From contig NZ_JAMOHY010000001.1 in the NCBI RefSeq assembly GCF_024448695.1, positions 248,001-312,000 on the forward strand: DNA of 64,000 nt, read 5' to 3'. Positions 25,076-33,689 of this stretch are shown one piece after another. Under the pieces are notes generated by a model. The model was not told the DNA's origin. It was given only the letters and a program-made list of their open reading frames with translations, and did no database searches. This stretch comes from Stutzerimonas stutzeri (GTDB lineage: Bacteria; Pseudomonadota; Gammaproteobacteria; Pseudomonadales; Pseudomonadaceae). Both the position numbers and the translations under genes were made by a program. How positions within the stretch are numbered: position 1 is the first letter of the stretch; each line of letters starts with the position of its first letter.

Positions 25076-27589
25076 TTACTGTCCGCGTGGCTTGGCCCTG
25101 GCGGTGGGTTCGGCGATCAGCGGGTCATCCGGCCAGTAGTGCTTCGGGTAACGACCCTTCAAATCCTTCTTCACCTCGGCGTAGGTATTGGCCCAGAAGC
25201 TCGCCAGATCCTGTGTCACCTGCACCGGCCTGCGCGCCGGTGACAGCAGGTGCAGCTTGACGGTCAACCGTCCGCCGGCAATGCGTGGCGTATCAGCCAG
25301 ACCGAACAGCTCCTGCAGCCGTACCGCCAGTACCGGCGGCTGCTCGCTGTAATCCAGACGAATGCGCGAGCCGGACGGCACGCCAATGGCGCTTGGCGCC
25401 TGCTCCTCCAGGCGCTGCGGCAGTGGCCAGGGCAGCAGTGTGGCGAGCATGGCCTTCATGTCCAGCTGGGCAAAATGCGCCAGCCGCGAGACCTTGCCCA
25501 GATACGGCAACAGCCAGTCTTCCAGCCGCGCCAGCAAGGCTGAATCACTGACATCTGGCCAGTCACTGTCGCTGCTCTGGTCATGGCTCAGTTGCCGCAG
25601 CAGGGCGATGCGCGCCTGCCACTGACGCAGTTCGGGCGTCCAGGTCAGCAGTTCCAGCCCCTTGCGCCGCACCAGACCGAGCAATGCCTGACTGCGCGCC
25701 GCTTCATCGAGCCCCGGCAGCGCTTCACGGCTCAGGGTCAGCTCGCCAACCCGACCCTGGCGCTCGGCACGCAGCACGCCCTCGCGTTCGTCCCAATCCA
25801 GCTCGTCGTGCTGGCTGACCAGCTCTGCCAGCACGCCATCGAACAGCGCCGGGTCCAACGCCACCGCACGGTAGATGCGTTCCTCGCGCCGCCCCTGCTG
25901 GCTGCCGAGTTCGGCGATCACCAGCCAGGGCTCCTTCATCAGCCCATCCGGCTCGCCAAATTGCGCTGCTCGTCCATTGGCCAGGCGGTATTCACCACCG
26001 CCTTCGCGCCGCTGGCGGGCTACGCGGTCGGGATAAGCAAAGGCCAGCAGCGCTGCCAGGGCGTGCGCCTCGCCCAGCGCCGCTCCGGACGTATTCGCCC
26101 GCTCGCGCAGCAGGCTGCGAAATTGCCGGGCCAGTTGGCGTACCCGCTGCACAGCACCGCCACGACCGCTCGCCAACTGCTGCAGACGCAGGCTCAGATC
26201 AGCCCCGGCATCGCGCAGGATGTCGCGCTCGGCCAGCAGTGCAGCGACATCCGCGGCCAGCGCAGCAACGCCCAAATCCTGACCGCGCAGCAGCATATGC
26301 GCCAGACGCGGGTGGGTGGGCAGTCCGGCCATGGCCTGGCCTTGAGTGGTCAGTTGCCAACTGCCATGTGCGTTGCGCTGCAGCGCACCCAGCCGTTCCA
26401 GCAACGCCTGCGCCTGGGCATAGGCGGCAGCCGGGGGACGATCGAGCCAGCTCAGCTCGTCCGGCTCGACACCCCAGCGCGCCAGTTGCAGGGCAACACC
26501 CGCCAGGTCCGCCTGGAGAATTTCCGCCTCACCGTAGGCACTCAGTTGTGCATGCTGGTCTTCGGACCACAGCCGATAGCAGGCGCCCGGCTCCAGACGC
26601 CCGGCCCGCCCTGCACGCTGGGTGGCCGAGGCTCGGGAGATGCGCCGGGTGTCCAGCCGCGTCATGCCGCTGCCGGGGTCGAACCGCGGCACCCGCGCCA
26701 GGCCGGCGTCCACCACCACCCGCACGCCTTCGATGGTCAGGCTGGTCTCGGCGATATTGGTGGCCAGCACCACCTTGCGCTGGCCGGCCGGCGGCGGATC
26801 GATGGCGGCGCGCTGAGCGGCCAGTTCCAGTTCGCCATGCAGAGGACAGAGCAGGATATCCGTGCGAGCGGCCAGCTGTTCGGCCAATGCCTCGTTGACC
26901 CTGCGGATTTCCGCCTGCCCCGGCAGAAACACCAGCAGGCTGCCGCCCTCTTCTTCCAGTGCCTGCAACACCGTCTGCACCACGCGCGGCTCGATGCGCT
27001 CCCCAGCCTGGTATGGCCTGCTCCAGCGCAGCACCACCGGGTACATGCGCCCGTCACTGCGCACCACCGGCGCATCGTCGAGCAGCGTCGACAAACGCTC
27101 GCCCTCCAGCGTGGCCGACATCAGCAGCACCTTGAGCGGCTCGTCGCGCAGCAGCATGCGGGCATTGAGGGTCAGCGCCAGGGCCAGGTCGGCATCCAGA
27201 CCGCGCTCGTGAAATTCGTCGAATATCACCAGCCCGACACCCTCCAGCGCCGGATCGTCCTGCAAACGGCGGGCGAGAATGCCTTCGGTGACCACCTCGA
27301 TGCGCGTCTTCGGCCCGATCTTGCTGTCGAGCCGAATGCGATAGCCAACCGTTTCCCCCACCTGCTCGCCCAGCTCGCTAGCCAGCCGTTCGGCGGCGGC
27401 CCGTGCAGCCAGCCGACGCGGTTCGAGCATGATCATCGACTGCCCGGCCAGCCAGGGCTCGTCCAGCAAGGCCAGCGGCACGCGGGTGGTCTTGCCGGCG
27501 CCGGGCGGTGCTTCCAGCACGACTTCGTCTCGACATTGCAGGGCCTGACGCAGCGCCGGCAGGACCTGTTCGATGGGCAAGGGGCTCAT
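25076..27589 (-). CDS. hrpB: ATP-dependent helicase HrpB
   Basis: 837 residues, DEAH/DExH superfamily 2. Walker A is EAPPGAGKTTRVPLALL, then MLEPRRLAARAAAERLA, VTEGILARRLQDDP, the DEFH box (VIFDEFHERGLDADL), LMSATLEGERL, ATNIAETSLTIEGV and QRAGRAGRLEPG. The long C-terminal domain with ARLEDWLLPYL and a final RYPKHYWPDDP is specific to HrpB. Role in RNA metabolism is presumed. GGAG six bases before ATG 27589 sets the start. A 720-codon antisense frame across it is a composition artefact. Confidence 0.95.
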   Translation of the reverse strand: MSPLPIEQVLPALRQALQCRDEVVLEAPPGAGKTTRVPLALLDEPWLAGQSMIMLEPRRLAARAAAERLASELGEQVGETVGYRIRLDSKIGPKTRIEVVTEGILARRLQDDPALEGVGLVIFDEFHERGLDADLALALTLNARMLLRDEPLKVLLMSATLEGERLSTLLDDAPVVRSDGRMYPVVLRWSRPYQAGERIEPRVVQTVLQALEEEGGSLLVFLPGQAEIRRVNEALAEQLAARTDILLCPLHGELELAAQRAAIDPPPAGQRKVVLATNIAETSLTIEGVRVVVDAGLARVPRFDPGSGMTRLDTRRISRASATQRAGRAGRLEPGACYRLWSEDQHAQLSAYGEAEILQADLAGVALQLARWGVEPDELSWLDRPPAAAYAQAQALLERLGALQRNAHGSWQLTTQGQAMAGLPTHPRLAHMLLRGQDLGVAALAADVAALLAERDILRDAGADLSLRLQQLASGRGGAVQRVRQLARQFRSLLRERANTSGAALGEAHALAALLAFAYPDRVARQRREGGGEYRLANGRAAQFGEPDGLMKEPWLVIAELGSQQGRREERIYRAVALDPALFDGVLAELVSQHDELDWDEREGVLRAERQGRVGELTLSREALPGLDEAARSQALLGLVRRKGLELLTWTPELRQWQARIALLRQLSHDQSSDSDWPDVSDSALLARLEDWLLPYLGKVSRLAHFAQLDMKAMLATLLPWPLPQRLEEQAPSAIGVPSGSRIRLDYSEQPPVLAVRLQELFGLADTPRIAGGRLTVKLHLLSPARRPVQVTQDLASFWANTYAEVKKDLKGRYPKHYWPDDPLIAEPTARAKPRGQ

Positions 27590-27777
27590 ATGCACTCCGC
27601 GATCGGGGCGCGCATTATAAGGGAAGACGATAAAAGCGCCGGGGGCAGATACCCGCTGCTTCAGCCGGCCTTCAGCCGCCAGCTCACGCTCCGAACAAGG
27701 CGCCATTCGACCTGTCTGATAGCACGCAAATATCAACGTCTGTAGGTATAGTTGCGACACTTTTCCAGGAGGTCTTT

Positions 27778-28194
27778 ATGCGTACTCGTTCCCGTGTCAT
27801 CGGCGGCGTGCTGGCCGTTTCCCTGTTCACCCAACTGACCGCCTGCGGCACGCTGTTCTACCCGGATCGGCGCGGACAGATAGACGGCAAGATCGACCCG
27901 GCGATTGCCGCGCTCAACGCCGTCGGCCTGCTGTTCTACGTGATCCCCGGCTTGATCGCCTTTGGTATCGACTTCGCCACCGGCGCGATCTATTTCCCTG
28001 ACGATCAATTCTCGATGGCGCCGGAAAAACTGCAGGAGGCCATTGGTGCCGACGGCCAGATCGACAGGCTGCGCCTGAAAGCCATTATCGAGGAGCAGAC
28101 CGGTCGCAGCCTGCCGCTGGACGATCCGCGCCTGATCCGGCATGACGGCAGCCTTGAGCAGCTTGCAGCCTTCGGCCTGCAGCCGGCTGCCTGA
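27778..28194 (+). CDS. Putative lipoprotein, unknown function
   Basis: 138 residues with a signal sequence and lipobox LTACG, so Cys23 is the likely acylation site. After it comes TLFYPDRRGQIDGKIDPAIAAL, a hydrophobic segment (GLLFYVIPGLIAFGIDFATGAIYF) and a polar C-terminus. Similar proteins are common in pseudomonads and are uncharacterised. A strong AGGAGG lies seven bases before ATG 27778. It is followed 11 bp later by fieF, so the two are probably cotranscribed. Confidence 0.8.
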   Translation: MRTRSRVIGGVLAVSLFTQLTACGTLFYPDRRGQIDGKIDPAIAALNAVGLLFYVIPGLIAFGIDFATGAIYFPDDQFSMAPEKLQEAIGADGQIDRLRLKAIIEEQTGRSLPLDDPRLIRHDGSLEQLAAFGLQPAA

Positions 28195-28205
28195 CCCCGC
28201 ACCCG

Positions 28206-29096
28206 ATGAGCATCAACGCCGACCACGCCCGCCTGTTGCGCCGCGCCAGCAGCGCGGCACTGGCGACTGCCATAGTGCTGGCCCTGAGCAAGGCGGTGGC
28301 GTGGTGGCTGAGTGGTTCGGTGAGCCTGCTGGCCGGCCTGACAGACTCGTTGCTCGATGGTGCCGCCTCACTGCTCAACCTGCTGGCAGTGCACTACTCG
28401 CTGCGCCCCGCCGACGAGGATCACCGCTACGGCCACGGCAAGGCCGAGGCATTGGCAGGGCTCGGCCAGGCTGCATTCATCTGCGTCAGCGCGATTCTGG
28501 TCGGGGTGCAAGGCGTCGACCGTATGCTGCATCCTCAGCCGTTGGGCGCGCAGGGCGTGGGCATCGCGGTGATGCTGCTCTCGCTGGTGATGACGGCACT
28601 GCTGCTGGGCTATCAGCGGCACGTGGTGAAAGTGACCCACTCCACGGCCATCCGCGCCGATTCGCTGCATTACCGCTCCGACCTGCTGCTCAACGCCAGC
28701 ATCCTGCTTGCACTGATCCTCGCCGGCTTCGGCTGGGAACGGCTCGACGCGCTGTTCGGCATCGCCATCGCGTTCTACATCTTCTGGAGTGCAGTGAGCA
28801 TCGTCCGCGAAGCCGGCGCGGTGCTGATGGATACCGAGCTGTCACCCGAGATCAGCGCACACATGCAGCAACTGGTATGTGAAGTACCCGGCGTACACGG
28901 CTGCCACGATTTTCGCACGCGCATTTCCGGTACGCGCTGGTTCGTCCAGATGCACCTGGAACTGCCGGGCGAACTGCCACTGTCGCAGGCGCACGACCTG
29001 TGCGTGGCGGTCGAGCATGCCATTCATGACCGATACCCCAATGCCGAGGTACTGGTGCATGCCGATCCGCTGGAGGTGGCTCCACCACGCCGCTGA
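28206..29096 (+). CDS. fieF: Cation diffusion facilitator, FieF/YiiP type
   Basis: 296 residues, six membrane segments plus a C-terminal cytoplasmic metal-binding domain. Site A residues appear in LTDSLLDGAAS (two Asp) and SLHYRSDLLLN (His and Asp, H-x-x-x-D), the pattern of YiiP/FieF. HRYGHGKAEALAGL is the inter-helix signature. It exports Zn(II) or Fe(II) by proton antiport at the inner membrane. After the stop comes about 230 bp without a gene, then the secretion-like cluster. Confidence 0.93.
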   Translation: MSINADHARLLRRASSAALATAIVLALSKAVAWWLSGSVSLLAGLTDSLLDGAASLLNLLAVHYSLRPADEDHRYGHGKAEALAGLGQAAFICVSAILVGVQGVDRMLHPQPLGAQGVGIAVMLLSLVMTALLLGYQRHVVKVTHSTAIRADSLHYRSDLLLNASILLALILAGFGWERLDALFGIAIAFYIFWSAVSIVREAGAVLMDTELSPEISAHMQQLVCEVPGVHGCHDFRTRISGTRWFVQMHLELPGELPLSQAHDLCVAVEHAIHDRYPNAEVLVHADPLEVAPPRR

Positions 29097-29330
29097 TCCA
29101 CTCTGACTCCCGCAGCAGTAGCATGATTTCGATGCACTAGACCGCGGGGAAAGATCGAGAGGAGGCAGCCTGCCCAGGGTTGCAGGGAGCACAGGTACCA
29201 ATGCCCTCTATAGCAAGCTCACCGCGCATCAGCACCGACCACATGCTGCGGATTGATACACCGCTATGGCCAATTTTCCGCGATCGACTTCTGCCGTAGA
29301 CTACGTAGCCTACATGCAAGGATGTATGCC

Positions 29331-30113
29331 ATGCCCAGCCTCCCCGCCCGCCTGTTCGCTCTCGGCCTGCTGGCTCTGCCGCTGAACCCACCGCTCTGGG
29401 CTGAAGAGCTGCTACTCGAACCACTTGCAAATACCGCAACGGCGAGCGGAGAACGACAGGTTCGCGGCATACTGCGGGCTCGCGACCACGCCGTGCTCTC
29501 CAGCGAGCTGCCTGGCCGTATCGTTGAAATGCCATTCACCGACGGCCAGGATTTCGCCAAAGGCGACGTTCTGGTGCGCTTCGACTGCAGCGCCTATCAG
29601 GCCCAACTGAACGCCGCGCAAGCCGCGGTGCGCGCCACCCGCGAGGAACTGAACCACAAGAAGCAACTGGCCGCGCTCAACTCCGTCGGTCGCTTTGAAG
29701 TGGCGTTGGCCGAAGCCCGCCAGGCCCAGACCCTGGCAGAGACGCAGGTGTACCAGGTACAGGTAAAACGCTGCAGCGTCGTCGCACCGTTCAGCGGCCG
29801 CGTGGTGCAGCGTCGCGCCCAGCCACACGAAAGCGTCGCCAACGGCGCCCCGCTGCTGGATGTGGTCGACAACGGCACCCTGGAAATCTACCTGCTGGTA
29901 CCGTCCAGCTGGCTGAACCGAATCGAACCGGAACAACCCTTTGAATTCACCCCCGACGAAACCGGCAAGCCCCTTCGGGCCACAGTCAAACGTCTTGGCG
30001 CTCGCATCGACGAAGGTAGCCAGACCCTACTGCTGATCGGCAGCCTACCTGCGGACACCCGCGGCTTGCTGGCCGGCATGAGCGGTACCGCCCAGTTTCA
30101 GGTACCGGAATGA
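29331..30113 (+). CDS. Soluble periplasmic adaptor protein (HlyD/MFP family)
   Basis: 260 residues with a Sec signal peptide (hydrophobic core ALGLLALPL, cleavage after LWA) and no lipobox or membrane anchor. Two lipoyl-like halves (ILRARDHAVLSSELPGRIVE and RCSVVAPFSGRVVQ) flank a short helical hairpin, followed by a beta-barrel. This is a membrane-fusion protein of the kind found in tripartite exporters. AAGG nine bases before ATG 29331 sets the start. It overlaps the next adaptor gene by four bases (ATGA), so it is first in the export operon. Confidence 0.85.
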   Translation: MPSLPARLFALGLLALPLNPPLWAEELLLEPLANTATASGERQVRGILRARDHAVLSSELPGRIVEMPFTDGQDFAKGDVLVRFDCSAYQAQLNAAQAAVRATREELNHKKQLAALNSVGRFEVALAEARQAQTLAETQVYQVQVKRCSVVAPFSGRVVQRRAQPHESVANGAPLLDVVDNGTLEIYLLVPSSWLNRIEPEQPFEFTPDETGKPLRATVKRLGARIDEGSQTLLLIGSLPADTRGLLAGMSGTAQFQVPE

Positions 30114-31429
30114 ACGCACCGCTGCCCGGCACGGCCGAACGCGTCTTCGCCGCTTTTCTCGGGCTGGAGCGACAGGCCCGGAGGGCCGGCAACGTCGAGC
30201 AACTGGCGTTTGCCATGGTCAACGATGGCCAGGCGCTGTTCGGCTTCCGTCATGCCGCGCTACTGATCGCCGGCAAGGTCCAGGCACTGACCGGCATCAG
30301 CGTGGTAGAGCCGAACGCGCCCTTCGTGGCCTTCGTTGAACGTGCGGTCTCGCAGCTGCTCGATCAGGCCCGGTTGAACGACGCTCACAGCGTTGACCCA
30401 GAGCGACTGGATAAGCAGGTTCGCGTCGATTGGCAAAGCCTGTCCGCCAACCAGGCGTACTGGCTACCGCTGAAGAACCGTCAGAACGAGACGTTCGGCG
30501 GACTCTGGCTGGCCCGGGAACAGGCGTTCAGCGAAGCCGAACAATCCTTGCTGAGCCAATTGGCCGACACCTACGCCCATGCTTGGCTGGCGCTGCAGCC
30601 GCGCAAACCCTGGCGTCTGCGCTGGCCGCGGAAAAAGCTGCTGGCGGTTGGCGCAGCGCTATCGCTAATCCTGCTGGTACCGGTACGCCAATCGGTATTG
30701 GCGCCGGCCGAAGTGGTGCCCCAGGGAGGCCGGGTGGTCGCCGCACCGCTGGATGGGGTGATTGCCGAGTTCCTGGTCAAACCCAACCAGCGTGTCGTTG
30801 AGGGAGAGTTGCTGGTGCGCTTCGACGCCACCAGCCTCAAGGCACAGGCGGATGTTGCCGAGCGCGTTCTAGGGGTAGCCGAAGCCGAGCTCAAGGCCAA
30901 CGCCCAGCGGGCCTTTGCGGATGCGGAGTCCAGTTCTCGCATCGATTTGCTCGCGGCACGGGTAGAACAGAAACGCGCCGAGCGCGACTACGCCCGCCAG
31001 TTACTGGCCCGCAGTGAGGTACGCGCCGAGCGCTCCGGCATCACCGTGTTCGCCGATGCCCAGCACCTTACCGGCAAACCGGTACAGACCGGCGAACGGC
31101 TGATGCAGATCGCCGATCCGACCCAGGCGGAACTGCGTATCGAGCTGCCAGTGGGCGATGCCATTGCTCTTCAGCCTGGCGCCGAGGTGGCACTGTTTCT
31201 CGACAGCGATCCGCTCAACCGTCATGACGCGCAACTGGAACGCTCGGCCTACGAGGCCCAGACCACCGCCGCCGGGCAACTGGCCTATCGCCTGGATGCA
31301 AGCTTCGTCGGTGCTCCGCCACGTATCGGCTTGCGCGGCACGGCCAAGTTGTTCGGTGATCGCGCGCCCCTGGCCTATTACCTCATGCGCCGCCCGCTGG
31401 CCGCCGCGCGCCAGAGCTTGGGCTTCTGA
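30110..31429 (+). CDS. Membrane-anchored HlyD-type adaptor with N-terminal GAF-like domain
   Basis: 439 residues. Residues 1-165 look like a cytoplasmic GAF-type domain (LFGFRHAALLIAG.., YWLPLKNRQNETFGGLWLAR, ending FSEAEQSLLSQLADTYAHAW). One membrane helix spans about 176-192. The periplasmic part has split lipoyl halves (VVAAPLDGVIAEFLVKPNQRVVEGELLVRFD and a later SEVRAERSGITVFA) around a coiled hairpin, then a beta-barrel. It is translationally coupled to both neighbours (ATGA and TGATG). The GAF-like part may sense a ligand or contact another component; this is inference. Confidence 0.82.
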   Translation: MNAPLPGTAERVFAAFLGLERQARRAGNVEQLAFAMVNDGQALFGFRHAALLIAGKVQALTGISVVEPNAPFVAFVERAVSQLLDQARLNDAHSVDPERLDKQVRVDWQSLSANQAYWLPLKNRQNETFGGLWLAREQAFSEAEQSLLSQLADTYAHAWLALQPRKPWRLRWPRKKLLAVGAALSLILLVPVRQSVLAPAEVVPQGGRVVAAPLDGVIAEFLVKPNQRVVEGELLVRFDATSLKAQADVAERVLGVAEAELKANAQRAFADAESSSRIDLLAARVEQKRAERDYARQLLARSEVRAERSGITVFADAQHLTGKPVQTGERLMQIADPTQAELRIELPVGDAIALQPGAEVALFLDSDPLNRHDAQLERSAYEAQTTAAGQLAYRLDASFVGAPPRIGLRGTAKLFGDRAPLAYYLMRRPLAAARQSLGF

Positions 31430-33522
31430 TGCTGCCCGCCCTGCGCCCCGATCTGCAGTTATCGCCGGCAGCCCCCGGCCTCGACGGCGCCCCGCAATGG
31501 ACGCTGGCCGATCCCCTGCGTGGCCGCTACTTCAAACTCGGCGCCGCCGCGGTTCGGCTGTTGCGCCATTGGACACTGGGCGAGCCGCAGCGTGTACTAG
31601 CGGCCGCCAATGCCGAACCCGGCCTGCCATTGGGCCAGGCCGAACTCGAAGACATGCTGCGCTTTCTCAGCAGCCATGACCTGATCGCCGCTCTGGACGA
31701 AAACCAGCGCGCCAGCTACGCGATGAAAGCCGCCGCCCATCGCCAAAGCCCATGGAAGCGGGTACTGCATCAATACCTGTTCTTCCGCATTCCGCTGTTG
31801 CGGCCCGATCCCTTCCTCAATCGCGCCTGGCCCGTGCTCGAACGCCACGGTCCCTGGCTGCTGCGCTGGGGCCTGCCGCTGGTCTTTGTACTGGGATTGT
31901 TCCTGGTGATGCGCGATTGGCAGCGCTTTCTGGCCACCTTCCCCCATCTGTTCAGCCTCGGTGGCGCATTGGCCTTCGGCATCGCGCTGACCTTCGCAAA
32001 GCTTTGCCATGAGTTTGGCCACGCCTTCATGGCCAAGCGCGCTGGCTGTCGGGTGCAGAGCATGGGCCTGGCGTTCATGGTGTTGCTGCCGATGTTCTAC
32101 ACCGATGTCAGCGATGCCTGGCGCGTGCGCGACCGCCGCTCACGCCTGCTGATCGGAGCCGGCGGCATACTCGCCGAACTGCTCCTGGCTGTCCTCGCGC
32201 TGCTCGCCTGGTCACTGTTGCCCGACGGCCCGGCGCGTACCGCAGCCTTCATGCTCGCCAGCGCAACCTGGATCACAACCCTGATCATCAATCTCAATCC
32301 CTTCATGCGTTTCGATGGTTACTTTCTGATCAGTGATCTTTGGGGCGTGGACAACCTGCAGAATCGCGCCTTTGCGCTGTGCCGCTGGCGCCTGCGTGAA
32401 GCCCTGTTCGGTTATGGCGAGCCCGCCCCGGAGCCCTGGTCGCCAACCATGCGCAGGCGCCTGCTGGTATGGGGCTACGGCTCCTGGTTATGGCGCGCAA
32501 TCCTGTTCCTCGGCATCGCGCTGGCGGTCTATCACCTGTTCTTCAAAGTACTCGGCATCTTCCTGATGGTGGTTGAGCTGCTGTGGTTCATTGGCCTGCC
32601 CATCTGGCGCGAGCTGGGCGAATGGTGGCAACGCCGTGAACAGGCCGACTCACGCAAGGTGCTGATCACCGGCCTGAGCCTTGGCGCGGTACTGCTTGTG
32701 CTGATCGTGCCCTGGCGCAGCTCGGTGGAAATACCGGCCTTGCTCGAAGCCTCGCGCACCAGCGCCCTGCATGCACCGGTGGCCGCGCGCTTGAAAGCTG
32801 TACACGTGCACGACGGGCAGAACGTGGCAGCCGGCGACCTGCTGCTGGAACTGGACTCGCCCGACCTGGACTCACGCCAGGCCATCGTCCGGCGCGAGAC
32901 CGAAATTCTCCAGCTGCAACTGCGCCGCCAGTCCGCACGCAGCGAAACGGCGGCCGATGCGGGCATCCTCGAACAACGCCTGGCCGAAGCCGTGGCCGAG
33001 TACCGCGGCCTGGCCGCCCAGCGTGAGCGCCTGCAGCTACGCGCACCGCAGGCTGGCGTGGTACGCGACCTGCAACGCGACCTGAGCGCGAATCGCTGGT
33101 TGCATCCTGCCGAATCACTTGCGCGCATCGTAGAGCCCGGGCTGCGCCTGCGCGGCTACCTGGCCGAAGAAAACCTCTGGCGGATCGAAACGGGCAGCGA
33201 AGGACGCTTCATCACTGACGACCCGGCACGCCCGGCGGTGAAAGTGCGCCTGGACGAAGTGGACGCCACCGGCGTCGCCTACTTGGAGTTAGAAGCGCTC
33301 AGCTCCGACCACGGCGGCCCAATCGCCGTACGCCGTGACGCACAGCGCCGCGCGGAACCTGTACAGGCGCAGTACGGGGTACGCCTGGTGCTGCTGAACG
33401 AACTGCCCGCTCCCGCCCAGCCCCTGCGCGGTGTGGTAGTACTGGATGGCGCAGGAGAATCCGTATTGGGCGAAGCCTGGCGCCGGCTGGCGGCACTGGG
33501 CGTGAGGGAAAGCGGCTTTTAA
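31429..33522 (+). CDS. PqqD-like / M50 zinc metalloprotease / HlyD adaptor fusion protein
   Basis: 697 residues. Residues about 22-90 (PQWTLADPLRGRYFKLGAA.., ending LRFLSSHDLI) resemble a PqqD-like winged-helix domain, which in RiPP systems binds leader peptides. Residues 141-430 hold about seven membrane segments with the site-2-protease zinc motif H194-E-F-G-H198 and a second motif N290-P..D296. From 433 on there is a HlyD lipoyl domain (LHAPVAARLKAVHVHDGQNVAAGDLLLELD), a coiled hairpin to about 545 and the second lipoyl half with a beta-barrel. It starts on the stop codon of the previous gene (TGATG). Predicted role: recognition, cleavage or passage of the exported protein encoded next. 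Confidence 0.88.
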   Translation: MLPALRPDLQLSPAAPGLDGAPQWTLADPLRGRYFKLGAAAVRLLRHWTLGEPQRVLAAANAEPGLPLGQAELEDMLRFLSSHDLIAALDENQRASYAMKAAAHRQSPWKRVLHQYLFFRIPLLRPDPFLNRAWPVLERHGPWLLRWGLPLVFVLGLFLVMRDWQRFLATFPHLFSLGGALAFGIALTFAKLCHEFGHAFMAKRAGCRVQSMGLAFMVLLPMFYTDVSDAWRVRDRRSRLLIGAGGILAELLLAVLALLAWSLLPDGPARTAAFMLASATWITTLIINLNPFMRFDGYFLISDLWGVDNLQNRAFALCRWRLREALFGYGEPAPEPWSPTMRRRLLVWGYGSWLWRAILFLGIALAVYHLFFKVLGIFLMVVELLWFIGLPIWRELGEWWQRREQADSRKVLITGLSLGAVLLVLIVPWRSSVEIPALLEASRTSALHAPVAARLKAVHVHDGQNVAAGDLLLELDSPDLDSRQAIVRRETEILQLQLRRQSARSETAADAGILEQRLAEAVAEYRGLAAQRERLQLRAPQAGVVRDLQRDLSANRWLHPAESLARIVEPGLRLRGYLAEENLWRIETGSEGRFITDDPARPAVKVRLDEVDATGVAYLELEALSSDHGGPIAVRRDAQRRAEPVQAQYGVRLVLLNELPAPAQPLRGVVVLDGAGESVLGEAWRRLAALGVRESGF

Positions 33523-33617
33523 CAGGACACCAGCATCGAACAAACCTTGCTTTCCGGCCTAAAGCAGAACGCTGCTAGATAACCCGTTTAAAAATTGGCT
33601 GGACGCGGTGAAATAAA

Positions 33618-33646
33618 TTGACAAGAACTGCAACGGCCATACAGAT
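33618..33646 (+). promoter_or_regulatory. Candidate promoter for the giant repeat protein gene
   Basis: TTGACA at 33618-33623 is a consensus -35; the -10 region (ATACAGAT, 33640-33647) is weak. The 167-bp spacer is AT-rich compared with its neighbours, fitting a separate promoter. Confidence 0.35.
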
Positions 33647-33689
33647 TTCCATCCTTAGATAGCCAGATGCAATCAGAGGGACCTGCGCC

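Noticed and set aside
25583-27745. A 720-codon plus-strand reading frame
   Set aside because: It is antisense to hrpB, with low-complexity Gln/Arg/Pro-rich content and no motif; a result of GC-rich codon use.
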